DNA of 64,000 nt from Agriotes lineatus. Taxonomy: Eukaryota > Arthropoda > Insecta > Coleoptera > Elateridae. Position numbers and translations under genes: made by a program. The stretch is taken from positions 1-64,000 of the forward strand of contig CALNHX010002808.1 in the NCBI GenBank assembly GCA_940337035.1, written 5' to 3'. The notes under the pieces were generated by a model. It was not told the origin of the DNA and did not search any database. It saw nothing but the letters and a program-made list of their open reading frames with translations. This document shows, in pieces, positions 55,498-64,000 of the stretch; positions within the stretch are counted from its first letter, which is position 1; every line of letters begins with the position of its first letter.

Positions 55498-55740
55498 GAA
55501 CCTCTAACCTCTCCCGTTCAGCTGCCTCCAGACCATCCGGCAAAATTCACTGTGGGTCAGTATGGAACCCTTGATGGTGCCGAGGATGAGTGAGGAAGAT
55601 GTCGTATGGTTGAGACCCAGGACTTCTAAGAGGGCGTTGTTCTTCCAACACCAGACCCTCCTCGCTCCTATAATTAGTGGATAGACTCCGATCTCCTTAT
55701 TTGGGTATTTATTTGCGACCCCTTGTACGACCGTAGGATG
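55498..55740 (-). pseudogene. R2-like LINE, C-terminal fragment
   Basis: The frame VVQGVANKYPNKEIGVYP, LIIGARRVWCWKNNALLE, LGLNHTTSSSLILGTIKG and SILTHSEFCRMVW resembles the C-terminal block (GARGxW..LxxLGL..IKGSL) of R2-clade LINEs. It ends near 55,510. It lies upstream, in transcript sense, of the copy at 53,085-54,640 on the same strand. Confidence 0.55.
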
Positions 55741-55959
55741 TCATAATTTGTTATAATTTAAACCTCTGTATTTCCGGTACAGGTTCGTCTTCGGTATGTC
55801 AAATCTTTCAACGGCTTGGCCAAAAGAATAAGTATTGTCAACCACTGCTTGTACTAATGCTTTCTCAAGTTTTTGGGGTTCATAATCGAGTCGCAGGGCA
55901 CTTCCCAGCTGACGCTTGTATTTTCTGGGCATTTTCAGGCTTTCCAAATTACCCTGCAA
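55741..55959 (-). CDS. Psq-type helix-turn-helix exon
   Basis: MPRKYKRQLGSALRLDY then LEKALVQAVVDNTYSFGQ and AVERFDIPKTNLYRKYRG is a Psq/CENP-B-N helix-turn-helix, the N-terminal DNA-binding domain of pogo-type transposases and of some host proteins. The likely start is the inner Met at 55,932. No downstream DDE exon is seen within the R2-like sequence to its left, so it is an isolated exon or an element relic. Confidence 0.5.
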   Translation of the reverse strand: MQGNLESLKMPRKYKRQLGSALRLDYEPQKLEKALVQAVVDNTYSFGQAVERFDIPKTNLYRKYRGLNYNKL

Positions 55960-56514
55960 ATGTTAGTTTTGATATAATTTAGCTTCTCCAGCCGTTACTA
56001 TCAAATGTAAAAAAAAGTAAACAAAGGAATTTGTGGTTGAGGTTATGTACTAAACAACCGCAGATACAAAAATTTAATATTTTATATAATCATCTCACTA
56101 GAGAGGAGACTTCGACGTATTCAAAAATAACAAAAACTTACCTTGATTTAGACCTCCAATTGGGGCACGAACTAAATGAAATTAATCTCACCAAATGTAA
56201 ATATTTGTTAGAGAATTTTGTTTCCTAGCTGTGGTTACGTACACAAACCAACCTGTCATCGGAATTAGTTGGTATGACTCAAAATTCAAAAAAGTTACCT
56301 ATTGTTCCAAATAGGCAGGCACTGTCTAAATGATAATCTTCCTACAAATCCATCATCTTCACTAAGACAGCCTATGTTAGAGTCGTCATTATCTAATAGA
56401 ATAGGAATTATTCGTGTGCTAGCCCCCTTTTACTTATTTTGAATCCAAAGAACTAGAACAAATAAATTTTTCTGTACAACTAAAATTAGTGTGAGGTTAG
56501 GCTCACAATTGATT
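55960..56514. other. Non-coding stretch
   Basis: A 65-codon open frame at 56,031-56,228 is unrecognised. No repeats with clear ends were seen. Confidence 0.35.
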
Positions 56515-57389
56515 ATTCCAGAACACGTGACCTTTTCTAATACCAGCATGGCGGCGTAGGGCAGACAAAGTACTAAACATTAATAGCTATTTGCATGTGG
56601 TTTGTCGTTGCGTTTGCATGTGTGCTCCAGTTTTTCGGTTTTTTATTGTATTTTCAAGGTGTTCGTAAAAAAATGAATTGCATGAATATGAGCGATTATT
56701 TTAATAAATTGGTTTTGTATAGCAAAGATATCGCTGACAGATATCTAAGTAAATTATAAATGATAGGCTTTGTGGACCCGTACACTATTAAAAAGGAAGA
56801 CCTGGAATACATTCCTGATGCTTTTCCTTCTGTATCCAGTGTGGATATTGTTAGTTATTTGGTGTTAACCCACAGTTTTTACACCAACGAACAAATGGAA
56901 GCACATAAAAGCTTAAGTGCTTACAAGTATTTTAAAGCTGGTTCTGTGCAGCAGTGTGGAGCTGTTCAAATTAGAGACAATATTGTTGTTGTGGGAAAGG
57001 TAAGTAAATTAATGATGAGTCCAAAGTTATCATTTTTATACAAATAATAATTTCTCATTTTGGGCCAAACTCATGATTAGATTATAAAAGCACTTTCTGT
57101 TTTTCAGACAAAGCACTCGCAACGCATGAATAAATCCAACTTGGACGTTTGGGTGATTTGCCACATGGATGGCAGTGTTTTATCGGCACACTGCACTTGC
57201 ATGGCAGGTGCCAGCGAAGTTTGTAGCCATGTCAGCGTTGCCACAGCTGGTACAATTGTACGAATGTGGTACATTTTGAAACCGTTTGTACAAAAGTACA
57301 TTTTTAATATTTCTGGTATATTTGCATCCTCATTTATTAGACGAAACTCTCAAAAATAAATTTAGCAGATCTGCCAGCCAAAGCGGAAT

Positions 57390-57716
57390 TGGTAGACAAA
57401 ATCCGGCGTCAATCTTATTTATTTCGTACAGTATCCTCATTTAATACCAAATCTCAAGGAAGGGGAAACTGCAAGTGAAGCAAGAGAATTATGCAAATGT
57501 CAGAGAAGGCAAAAAAGAAATTAAAAGAATTAGAATTTTCCAACTTCTGGCTCGAATTAAATACTTTTAAAAACTCAGCTACGTAAATTAGCGTTTAATA
57601 TTTTGTCATTGCCACACACCAGCGCTTTTGCTGAAAGAATTTTTTTGGTATTAAATTTAATAAAAACCAAAACTAGAAATCGCCTATTGCCCGAAACGTG
57701 CAATTCTTTATAAACT
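57390..57716 (+). pseudogene. hAT transposase dimerisation-domain remnant
   Basis: KLAFNILSLPHTSAFAER followed by LVLNLIKTKTRNRLLPET is the hAT C-terminal dimerisation motif (PHSNA.xERxFS..K.RNRL). The preceding 190 bp in shifted frames gives YFVQYPHLIPNLKEG-like text. The catalytic part is absent. Confidence 0.7.
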
Positions 57717-57718
57717 TA

Positions 57719-57800
57719 AGCTGGTATGACACGATACTAATTTTTTGCAAAAATTTACGAATAAATCTTTACAGAAGTTTATTATCCTGTCATACCAGCT
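57719..57800. mobile_element. 82-bp mini-MITE
   Basis: AGCTGGTATGACACGATA and TATCCTGTCATACCAGCT are inverse ends around about 45 bp. No coding content. It sits inside the hAT element, directly after the transposase remnant. Confidence 0.6.
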
Positions 57801-58824
57801 TTATAAATAAACATTAATACCACAAACAGATTAATACCACAAACATAGTGTTTAGTGTTAAGTTTTTTTTCCCTTTAATTATTGTGATAATAACCTAAAA
57901 CTATTTAAAACGCGGAGGAAAAATTAAATATTAATATTTTTCTTCTGAGATTAAAACTACGTAATTTTTGGTGTCTGTACAAAAGTTCAAAATCTGGTAC
58001 AATTTAAAGTTGTAATTTGGTACAATATTTTGAGGACCGCTGGCAACACTGAGCCATGTAAGTGCTGTTTTGTATGTAATTGAGTATGTCCATGCCAACA
58101 AATCCTCGATGTCCTGCACAGACGTCAAGTCACAATGGATGGTTCCATGTATTTCCAACGTGGAGATGATGAGGGTGTCAGAAATGAATTGGGATGAAAA
58201 ATCATGTGTGGGAAACAAAAAGAGGCAACCTGCAGTACCTGGCGCAGATTTCAAAGCACTTCTTAAGAATATTGAAGAAGCGGGGAGTTCGTCCGCTATA
58301 ATGAAGGTGGTAGAGCCATTTGCTTCAAATTTTGAAGTGTCGGCTGGTGTGTAAATATTTTTAACATTTATCAGGAAGAATTTGTAAAGCTGAACTACGA
58401 AGAATTGAGGCAGTTGGGTGACAGCTACAGTTTTTCTGTAAGTGACGAGGTTTGTCAGCAAATTAATAACGTGACCAAAATGCAGCCCCAAAGCAGTCAG
58501 TGGTTTAAACATAGGGAAGGTAGAATAACTGCCTCAAAATTTAAAGCTGCATGTAGGACTTCACTAACGAAGCCTTCTGTTTCGCTAATAGTCAGTTTGT
58601 TATCCCCTAAAAATGGCCTTCACATCAAAAGCTGTGGCGTGGGGGATTAAGCACGAGAACACTGCCATCGATGTTACATAAATATCACGTCACGGGAACA
58701 TACTGACTTTGCAGTGACATCCGTTGGTCTGTGCATCAACCCGGGTTACCACAATTTGGGGCCTCGCCTGATGGTATCATAAAGTGCAGTTGTTGTGACA
58801 TCGGAAACATTGAGGTAAAGTGAC

Positions 58825-60459
58825 TATTTATAGTAATATGTTTATCAGATGCTCTTCCTACCCCACGCTTCACTAATATAAGCTATGCTGCCCTGAGGAA
58901 TAATTCCTATTAATATTTTAATAGTGTGATGATGTTTGTAATTTGATCAGTATTGTGCTGTTAATAAATTGGAGGGTTTTTCTAGAAATACTTCAAAGCA
59001 ATCTATAATAGTGGTCGAAACGATTCTTGGAAACAAGCTGGTAACGGTTTTTTTAAACCTCTCTGTCTGGCCAAACTACAGCATCATTTAAATGTAGTCA
59101 CATATTTAACATTTGGAAAAGAAGTAGACGCTGTTGTTGGGCTTATATTAAATCTATATGCTAAATCTTTAAAATCTAAATTTAAACGAAGCTTCATAAA
59201 ATTAAGCAGAAGTTGCTGAAAGGTAGGAAGGACATTGTTATGGTGGTTTTGTAAAAACGGGTTTAATGATTCAAATACCACATTTAACACTTTAGAATTT
59301 TCCAAACCGGTATAATATTTAGTTTTCCCGTCATCGTTAATAATACTTTCTAAAGACAAATTATCCACCTTCAGTTTTAAACATATATCTAATGGTTTTA
59401 AAGCATTGAACTCTTCATTAATGAAATCATAATCTTCCTGTAGTTGATCTATCTTTTTCATGGTCATATCTGTCTGGCATCCTTTATTATTGCCTTTTTC
59501 TTCGTCTTCCAAATATTGTGATGTACAGGGTTCCTCCAATATCTAAGAATTAAATAAATTAACATACTATTTGTGGAGGGATGGGCCCATTTTGATTAAT
59601 GTAAAATATGTATAGTAACAATTATTCGGCTATCTGGTTACAAGATGAAATGAGCCATTTGTGATTATACAGTATTAGTATTACATTATTACAAATACCT
59701 TTGTAACAGCGACATCTTGTAATATCTGTTTCTTACAACTACTTGAATCCACCAGTTGTTTGCGTTCAACATCAACTGGCTTCTTTAAATGAGGGCCGCT
59801 ATTATAATCCATGTGTAGGCAGGGAATCCAGTCTGGGTTATTGATATCCTCTAAATTCGCTGGTTTTCCTAAAACATTAATCCGTATTTATATCGGCAAC
59901 CTCTTGTACATTAATGCTCACATAAATCTAGTACAAACATATTTCTTTTGCCGAGGAGATTAAGGGCTGTAATTGACGCAAATGGTGGAGCAAATAGATA
60001 TTAGTTGCCTTTATTTATTTTATTTGGTACTTAATGAAAAGTCAGTTATACAACAAACAACTTTAGATAGTTACGTAACTAGATCTAAATTGATTGTACT
60101 AGATTTATGTGAACATGGCTGTACCTGATGCCTAATGCATTAGCGTACAATATAAAATAGAAGTAAGAGCATTAAATAAGTTCCTATAGCAATAATTTCT
60201 AAGTACATCGATAATAATGCGGCAATAGTATAATATGAAAAATAACCTGTAAAACCTACCTGAAATAAAACGCTTGCTACAAACTTGCTTTCTGTTAAAT
60301 CTTCCCGTTTTATAGCAGGTAACCACTTTTTCCTGTGAAGTTTCGACAGTTCATTCTTCTGTTGCATAAATCGGAAGTTTAACGCTGTATGAATGCTAAA
60401 AAATGACACTCTATCGCGTTCTCCACGGCTTCAACACTTCACAACACAACAAAATGCTG
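58825..60459 (-). pseudogene. THAP-domain DDE transposase of the IS4EU-type element
   Basis: The THAP finger starts at 60,459 (MPAFCCVVKC, stop, SRGERDRVSFFSIH) and continues LHRKKWLPAIKREDLTES and, after a one-base slip, CKRFISG at a donor near 60,247. The next exon has KPANLEDINNPDWIPCLH. The third starts near 59,540: CQTDMTMKKIDQLQEDYD, KTKYYTGLENSKVLNVVF, FMKLRLNLDFKDLAYRF. Then, in broken frames, PACFQESFR, the first catalytic Asp in TIIDCFEVFLEKPSNLL, NYKHHHTIK, IGIIPQGSIAYISEAWG and ASDKHITINS. The remaining DDE residues are missing. Stops include one for Trp in AQYWSNYK. Confidence 0.75.
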
Positions 60460-60599
60460 GCATTTTTAATTTTAAAATCTATAAAACGTTTATTTAAAAC
60501 TAGAAAACAACTATATCAGGCATATACTTTGACAGTTAAATGTTTGTATGTCCTACGCCGCCATATTAGTTTGATGTGTGACGTCATTCTGGAATGTGC

Positions 60600-61204
60600 A
60601 TTACTACTTAGTCTACTGCAAGATTGCCGCTGGTTAGATAATTATTTCACCAGATGATACCTTTAAAAGTTGCCAGATTTACATGTTTTTCGCCGTATTT
60701 AGTTTATAAAAATTTCCAGATTTTCATCATTCATCCATATGTATTTTAATAATAAATAAAGTACTTTTTTTTATTACTAGAACACTAAAAACCAGTACAT
60801 TTTAATAAATCTAAAATAAAAGCTTAATGCCTATTATACATTCAAATAAATGTTATTTCATTTTTGATAGGAAGCTGGAATTAATATCGTAATTGTATTA
60901 ACACCGGTATTACGATTAGAAAATTTACATATTAGATTTTTACCTAGTTATGACATGTTTAATTATAATATTCAAACAACAAATAAAAATGTATTTTTAA
61001 AATTAACGTTGATTACAAAATGAATTGCGTTAACTTAACATTTTTTTAATAAGTACTCGTAGATAGATAAATAAAGTAAGTGACATATATAACAAATAAT
61101 GAATTCTATAAATATAACAAAATTTTGTATTTTTATGTGTGACTAATAAACCAACTAACAGATAAATTAAAATTGATCATAAAATATTATTTTTTTTTAT
61201 TAAA
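60600..61204. other. Very AT-rich spacer
   Basis: No TIR, tRNA-like box or domain was recognised. Confidence 0.4.
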
Positions 61205-61372
61205 ATGGGCTCTCAAAAAGCACAAACAATTCATGGGGTATAATTAAGGAAGGAACGATTTTTTTGCAGATTTGATCGCCCGTAGAAAAAGCCCTTTCCG
61301 ACTTCACATTTGTCAGTGGAATGGCCAATAAGTAGTCGCATGCCCTTTTTAAATACCTCCTTTTGTTCTAGT
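61205..61372 (-). pseudogene. hAT dimerisation-domain fragment
   Basis: The frame RRYLKRACDYLLAIPLTN then VKSERAFSTGDQICKKIV and PHELFVLF is the C-terminal hAT motif (P.SVxSERxFST.G.I). It is a short, isolated relic. Confidence 0.55.
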
Positions 61373-61544
61373 TTTTTTCAAAAAACGTGATCTCATCTTT
61401 CATTTTTTGCTAAAATCTCATAATTTTTTAATCGTTTCCTTTATTGCTGCCTTTGGTTTTCTCTAAGATTCTAAAATAGTTTTATTATTAGATGCTGAGC
61501 AGAATTATTCTTGTATAGTAAGTAAGTAAATTTATACATCGAGA

Positions 61545-63150
61545 AAGATGTTTACAACAAATTTACACACATTTTAAACCCTTGGTAATATAGACTTTTT
61601 TGCGAACATGCTTTCGTTGTTGCAAGTAATCTAAAATTATTTACACTTCTTGTCTCATAACTATGTAATGGGTGATCCAACAGTTAGCGTGGATTCTTTC
61701 ATCAAATAAAAATTCATTTTATAAATTTCCACATGAAATATTTATTATATCAGAAAGTTTAATATGTAGCATTTATGTATGAAAAACAATATCATTCAAA
61801 TGACCTCCATGGCTTCCTTGACAGGAGGTTATTCGAATGTCAAAATTTTCGATAACTTTTTGCAGTAAAAGTAGATCAATGGCATCTAATGCAGCTCAAA
61901 TGTAGTCTTTCAGTTGGTGAAGTGTTTGTGGGTTATTAGTATACATTTTATTTTTCAAATACTCCCAAAAGAAAATAATCTAAAGGAGTAAGATCACAGG
62001 ATCCTGGCTGAAAATTCACCTCACAGTTTCTGGAAATGATGCGATCGTTGAACTTCGAGCGCAATAAGGCGATTGTTTTATGGCTTGTATGGGATGTTGC
62101 GCCATCTTATTGAAACCAGAGCTGATTCATATCCATTTCATCCAATTTAGGCCTCAAAAATTCTCTTAGCATGTTATAATCCGTTGCATAGTGCCATAGG
62201 TCATACCAAATTGAAGTTCTTGGCTGTTCACGCACATTAACACTCACGGCATCAATATTTTTTTTAATGAGCTGTACGAGGATGCTGATACTCTTTACGA
62301 TCTTCCACCTATCCAGTTTCTTCAAATCGTCGCACTACTCTGCAGATTCATGACTCACTATGACGATTATTTTGACCGAAGTAGTCTCGAATTTTAGGAA
62401 ATGTTTTTTTGACGGAACGATCATCTTCGCAGTACGTTTGAATAACTTTTACTCATTGTGAGGTTGAAAAAAACTCTATTGTTGCAATTGCCAAAGTCTA
62501 TAACTGAATTTTGTCAACAAATGTTTTCATGGCCATTGCGATATATGTCAGATAACGACAATCAATATCCACGCTAACCGTTGGATCACCCATTATATCA
62601 CTATTGTATACAATACATTTATTTAAATATGCAGGTAGTTTGTTATTCACAATTTTAAAGATCAGAATTAACGTATTAAAATAAATTCGCTGTTTAATAA
62701 TAATTGCAGAGTTTCCAACATTAAATTGATGCTGGTTCGTTTTAACAAAATAGAATAATACGCATTGCTCTATTTTGTAGTTTTTGTAGACGCTGGAATT
62801 CGGCTTCGTTGGCTATAAATAACACGCTAGCACAATATTTAAAATGTGGTGCAATAACTGTTTTGTAAACAAGTATTCTCGACCACAAGTTTAATTTGGA
62901 ACTGATTCGCCCAAAGAAACCTATCTTTTTAGCCGTTTTACCTACAACAAAATCCACATGTTGGTTAAAAGCCTATTATCTATTACAATACCAAGATATT
63001 TTATTTTAGGGACATATTCAATTACTACATCGTCAACTGTTACACTAGTTATCGTATTGGTTAATAATCGTCCGCTACTGATAATAATTGCTTTTGTTTT
63101 AGACGTATTTAACTTAACCTTGTTCAATTTTAATCAGTTAGATATATTTT
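61545..63150 (-). pseudogene. LINE RT C-terminal region, split by a DD41D element
   Basis: Reading right to left: VKLNTSKTKAIIISSGRL, VIEYVPKIKYLGIVID, VGKTAKKIGFFGRIS, WSRILVYKTVIAPHFKYC, AEFQRLQKLQNRAMRIIL, IYFNTLILIFKIVNNKLP, YLNKCIVYN (to 62,596); after the element HSYETRSVNNFRLL and SLYYQGFKMCVNLL (61,667 to about 61,545). This is the RT thumb and C-terminal block of a Jockey/CR1-like LINE. The catalytic palm is not in the window. Several stops and shifts. Confidence 0.75.
61668..62593 (-). mobile_element. 926-bp deleted DD41D mariner (TA TSD)
   Basis: ATGGGTGATCCAACAGTTAG and inverse are 25-bp TIRs flanked by TA (61,666-61,667 and 62,594-62,595). On the minus strand the N-terminal HTH (VKVIQTYCEDDRSVKKTF, ICRVVRRFEETG) is followed by NIDAVSVNVREQPRTS, then a deletion that removed the first catalytic Asp, then MLREFLRPKLDEMDMNQL, a TAA, DGATSHTSHKTIALLR and SCDLTPLDYFLWEYL. 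The two remaining Asp are 41 residues apart, so it belongs to the DD41D family, but its short TIRs show a different lineage from 17,445. Confidence 0.8.
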
Positions 63151-63251
63151 TGAGGTCACTATTTAATTTATTTCTTCAAATTTGCCGTATAAAGTGACGT
63201 TTATTTGTTTCTGGCCTGCCCATAAAAGTTGATGTTTTATAAACAATCATT

Positions 63252-63305
63252 TAAAATTTTTATTCCGCTAGTGATTTAAAATTTTTATTCCGCTAGCGCT
63301 TTAAA
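63252..63305. repeat. Tandem pair of a 27-bp unit
   Basis: AAAATTTTTATTCCGCTAGT and AAAATTTTTATTCCGCTAGC head two adjacent units with one change each. Confidence 0.85.
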
Positions 63306-63410
63306 AATGTTAAATAACTGTCAACCAAAATAGATCAATAATTTATCAAAAAATTATACATCAGGAAATTACAACTAAATTAACAAAACGAAAACAAAAA
63401 TGGCTACGCA

Positions 63411-64000
63411 TTATTTCCCAATTAAGGAAGTCAGGTCCTTCAACGGTTCGCTGATAAAAAAAAGGTTGCAATTTTGAACAGCACCAGTTTCAAAATTTAT
63501 GTTTGTTGTAGCACTAACTAATTCGTTGTTCACAATTTTATGCAAATGAACTGCATCATCATTCAGAACAGGAGTTTTTTTTTTCTGAAACAACAACTGT
63601 GGTACTAGGTTTCGCTGCAGGTATCAAAGAAGAAGTTTTTTCCAAAAATCTTTCCGCAGGTCTCTATCTTCTTCGTAATCGAGTCTTCGATATAATTTTC
63701 AGCGACTGTACTGGAACTCCATCCACCATGTCTCTTAAGTTCAAGAAGATTCGCACCACCATCTACCAAAAGCGAGGCGGAGCTCCTTCGAAAAGCATGA
63801 CCTGTATATAACGCAGGATCGGGAAGACCCAAAAAGGTCGCAATAACGCTAGGCATTTTACGTATTTTGTTCTCTCCTACCGGCTGGACGGTACACTTGC
63901 CATGTTGATAATTTAAAAAAGGCGTCTATGGGTCACCGCTTGGGGTCGTAATTTTACGTAGGTCCTGTAGATATCTACAGCATTTATGGCTACTTCATTA
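63411..64000 (-). pseudogene. Crypton-type tyrosine recombinase, C-terminal part (runs off the edge)
   Basis: The frame KCTVQPVGENKIRKMPSV, IATFLGLPDPALYTGHAF, RRSSASLLVDGGANLLEL, KRHGGWSSSTVAENYIED carries the HxxR (HAFR), the His of RHGGW and the nucleophile Tyr (ENYIEDS) of tyrosine recombinases. Upstream in the window, YRTYVKLRPQAVTHRRLF lies in another frame (shift at a T-run near 63,914). A tail rich in Lys/Thr/Asn continues in a second frame (KKTPVLNDDAVHLHK) to 63,411 after a stop near 63,602. This resembles insect Cryptons and proteins derived from them. The first catalytic Arg is outside the window. Confidence 0.75.

Larger units (their letters stand above)
57233..58051 (+). mobile_element. 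819-bp hAT element with perfect 8-bp TSD
   Basis: CAGCGTTGCCA at the left and TGGCAACACTG at the right form the classic hAT terminus (CAGTGTTGCCA). AGCCATGT flanks both sides exactly (57,225-57,232 and 58,052-58,059). Inside is a C-terminal hAT transposase remnant and a small MITE. GGTACAA/TTGTACC motifs cluster near both ends. It inserted in the SWIM finger codons of the YqaJ gene. Confidence 0.92.
56673..58817 (+). pseudogene. SWIM zinc finger plus YqaJ-type nuclease, split by a hAT element
   Basis: Exon 1 starts MNCMNMSDYFNKLVLYSK, has a TAA at 56,757-56,759, then GFVDPYTIKKEDLEYIP, PSVSSVDIVSYLVL and VQIRDNIVVVGK. After an intron (57,000 to about 57,106) come TKHSQRMNKSNLDVWVI and a SWIM finger (HCTCMAGASEVCSH). 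The hAT at 57,233-58,051 interrupts here. Then SAVLYVIEYVHANKS and CTDVKSQWMVP, the linker, and the nuclease: WFKHREGRITASKFKAAC, WGIKHENTAIDV, GASPDGIIKCSCC and GNIEVK. GASPDG and ExK are the metal-binding motifs of YqaJ/lambda-exonuclease folds. The gene stops at a splice donor after IEVK. Confidence 0.72.
56515..60595. mobile_element. IS4EU/ISL2EU-type element with two facing genes
   Basis: ATTCCAGAACACGTGACC plus AGCATGGCGGCGTAGG at the left is matched in inverse at the right (ATTCCAGAATGACGTCAC, ATATGGCGGCGTAGG read from 60,595). Within lie a plus-strand SWIM-YqaJ nuclease gene and a minus-strand THAP-DDE transposase gene that meet near 58,820. I recall IS4EU as the eukaryotic superfamily encoding a transposase together with a YqaJ-type exonuclease. 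Both genes are cut short where they meet, so the centre has probably been deleted. A TSD is not clear. Confidence 0.65.

Noticed and set aside
57931..58512. A 193-codon minus-strand ORF
   Set aside because: It overlaps antisense to two exons of the SWIM-YqaJ gene and the end of the hAT element; no family resemblance on the minus strand.

Overview
This window looks like insect nuclear DNA. It is AT-rich, has spliced genes and poly-A/CA tails, and carries an insect-type transposon repertoire: DD41D Tc1/mariner, MADF-type PIF/Harbinger, Transib, Lepidoptera-style Helitron ends and tRNA-derived SINEs. I see no convincing host gene, rRNA, CRISPR or bacterial feature. Nearly everything legible is a mobile element or its relic, often nested. 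The order (beetle, moth, true bug) cannot be fixed by eye. All calls are from reading motifs, terminal inverted repeats (TIRs) and target-site duplications (TSDs); no database search was run.

1-10,100: a Harbinger transposase cut by the window edge, a MADF/BESS-like partner pseudogene and a second MADF exon. Then come a 520-bp MITE, a SINE, a 430-bp MITE, a 921-bp long-TIR element, and a HARBI1-like transposase whose intron holds a Helitron filled with a GGGAC-rich minisatellite. 10,560-16,000: a CCCGGGAC-rich TIR element, then a DD41D mariner split by a complete Harbinger element (transposase plus Myb/SANT gene) with an 18-bp TIR and TTA TSD. 16,000-21,800: a Gypsy RT relic, then a 3.15-kb DD41D element with TIRs of about 770 bp, one arm carrying a SINE. 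That element sits beside a LINE ORF1/endonuclease relic and a hammerhead-like motif. 21,800-25,640: another Harbinger pair (MADF/BESS and transposase), broken by an LTR-like block and a 654-bp fold-back.

26,046-30,221: an IS630-like element with a fold-back in its left TIR. 30,670-37,840: a Transib (RAG1-related) transposase relic, a hAT relic, a pogo transposase fused in frame to a LINE fragment, and a GGTAATTTGTACC-rich MITE. 38,361-41,096: a full-length pogo-like element that splits an ORF at TA. 41,100-47,900: fragments of LINEs, a Gypsy integrase, a Myb/SANT pseudogene split by a 240-bp MITE, and a SWIM-finger relic.

48,432-50,951: an unclassified TIR element with a 12-bp TSD and a second SINE. 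51,340-53,030: a Mutator-like (MULE) pseudogene split by a dispersed repeat. 53,085-55,740: R2-like LINE pieces in apparent head-to-tail order. 56,515-60,595: an element of the IS4EU (ISL2EU) type with facing genes (SWIM-YqaJ nuclease, THAP-DDE transposase), its SWIM exon split by a hAT with a perfect 8-bp TSD. 61,200-64,000: a hAT relic, a LINE 3' end split by a deleted DD41D element, and a Crypton-type tyrosine recombinase running off the right edge. Most coding copies carry frameshifts or stops; several frameshifts lie in homopolymers and could be assembly errors.
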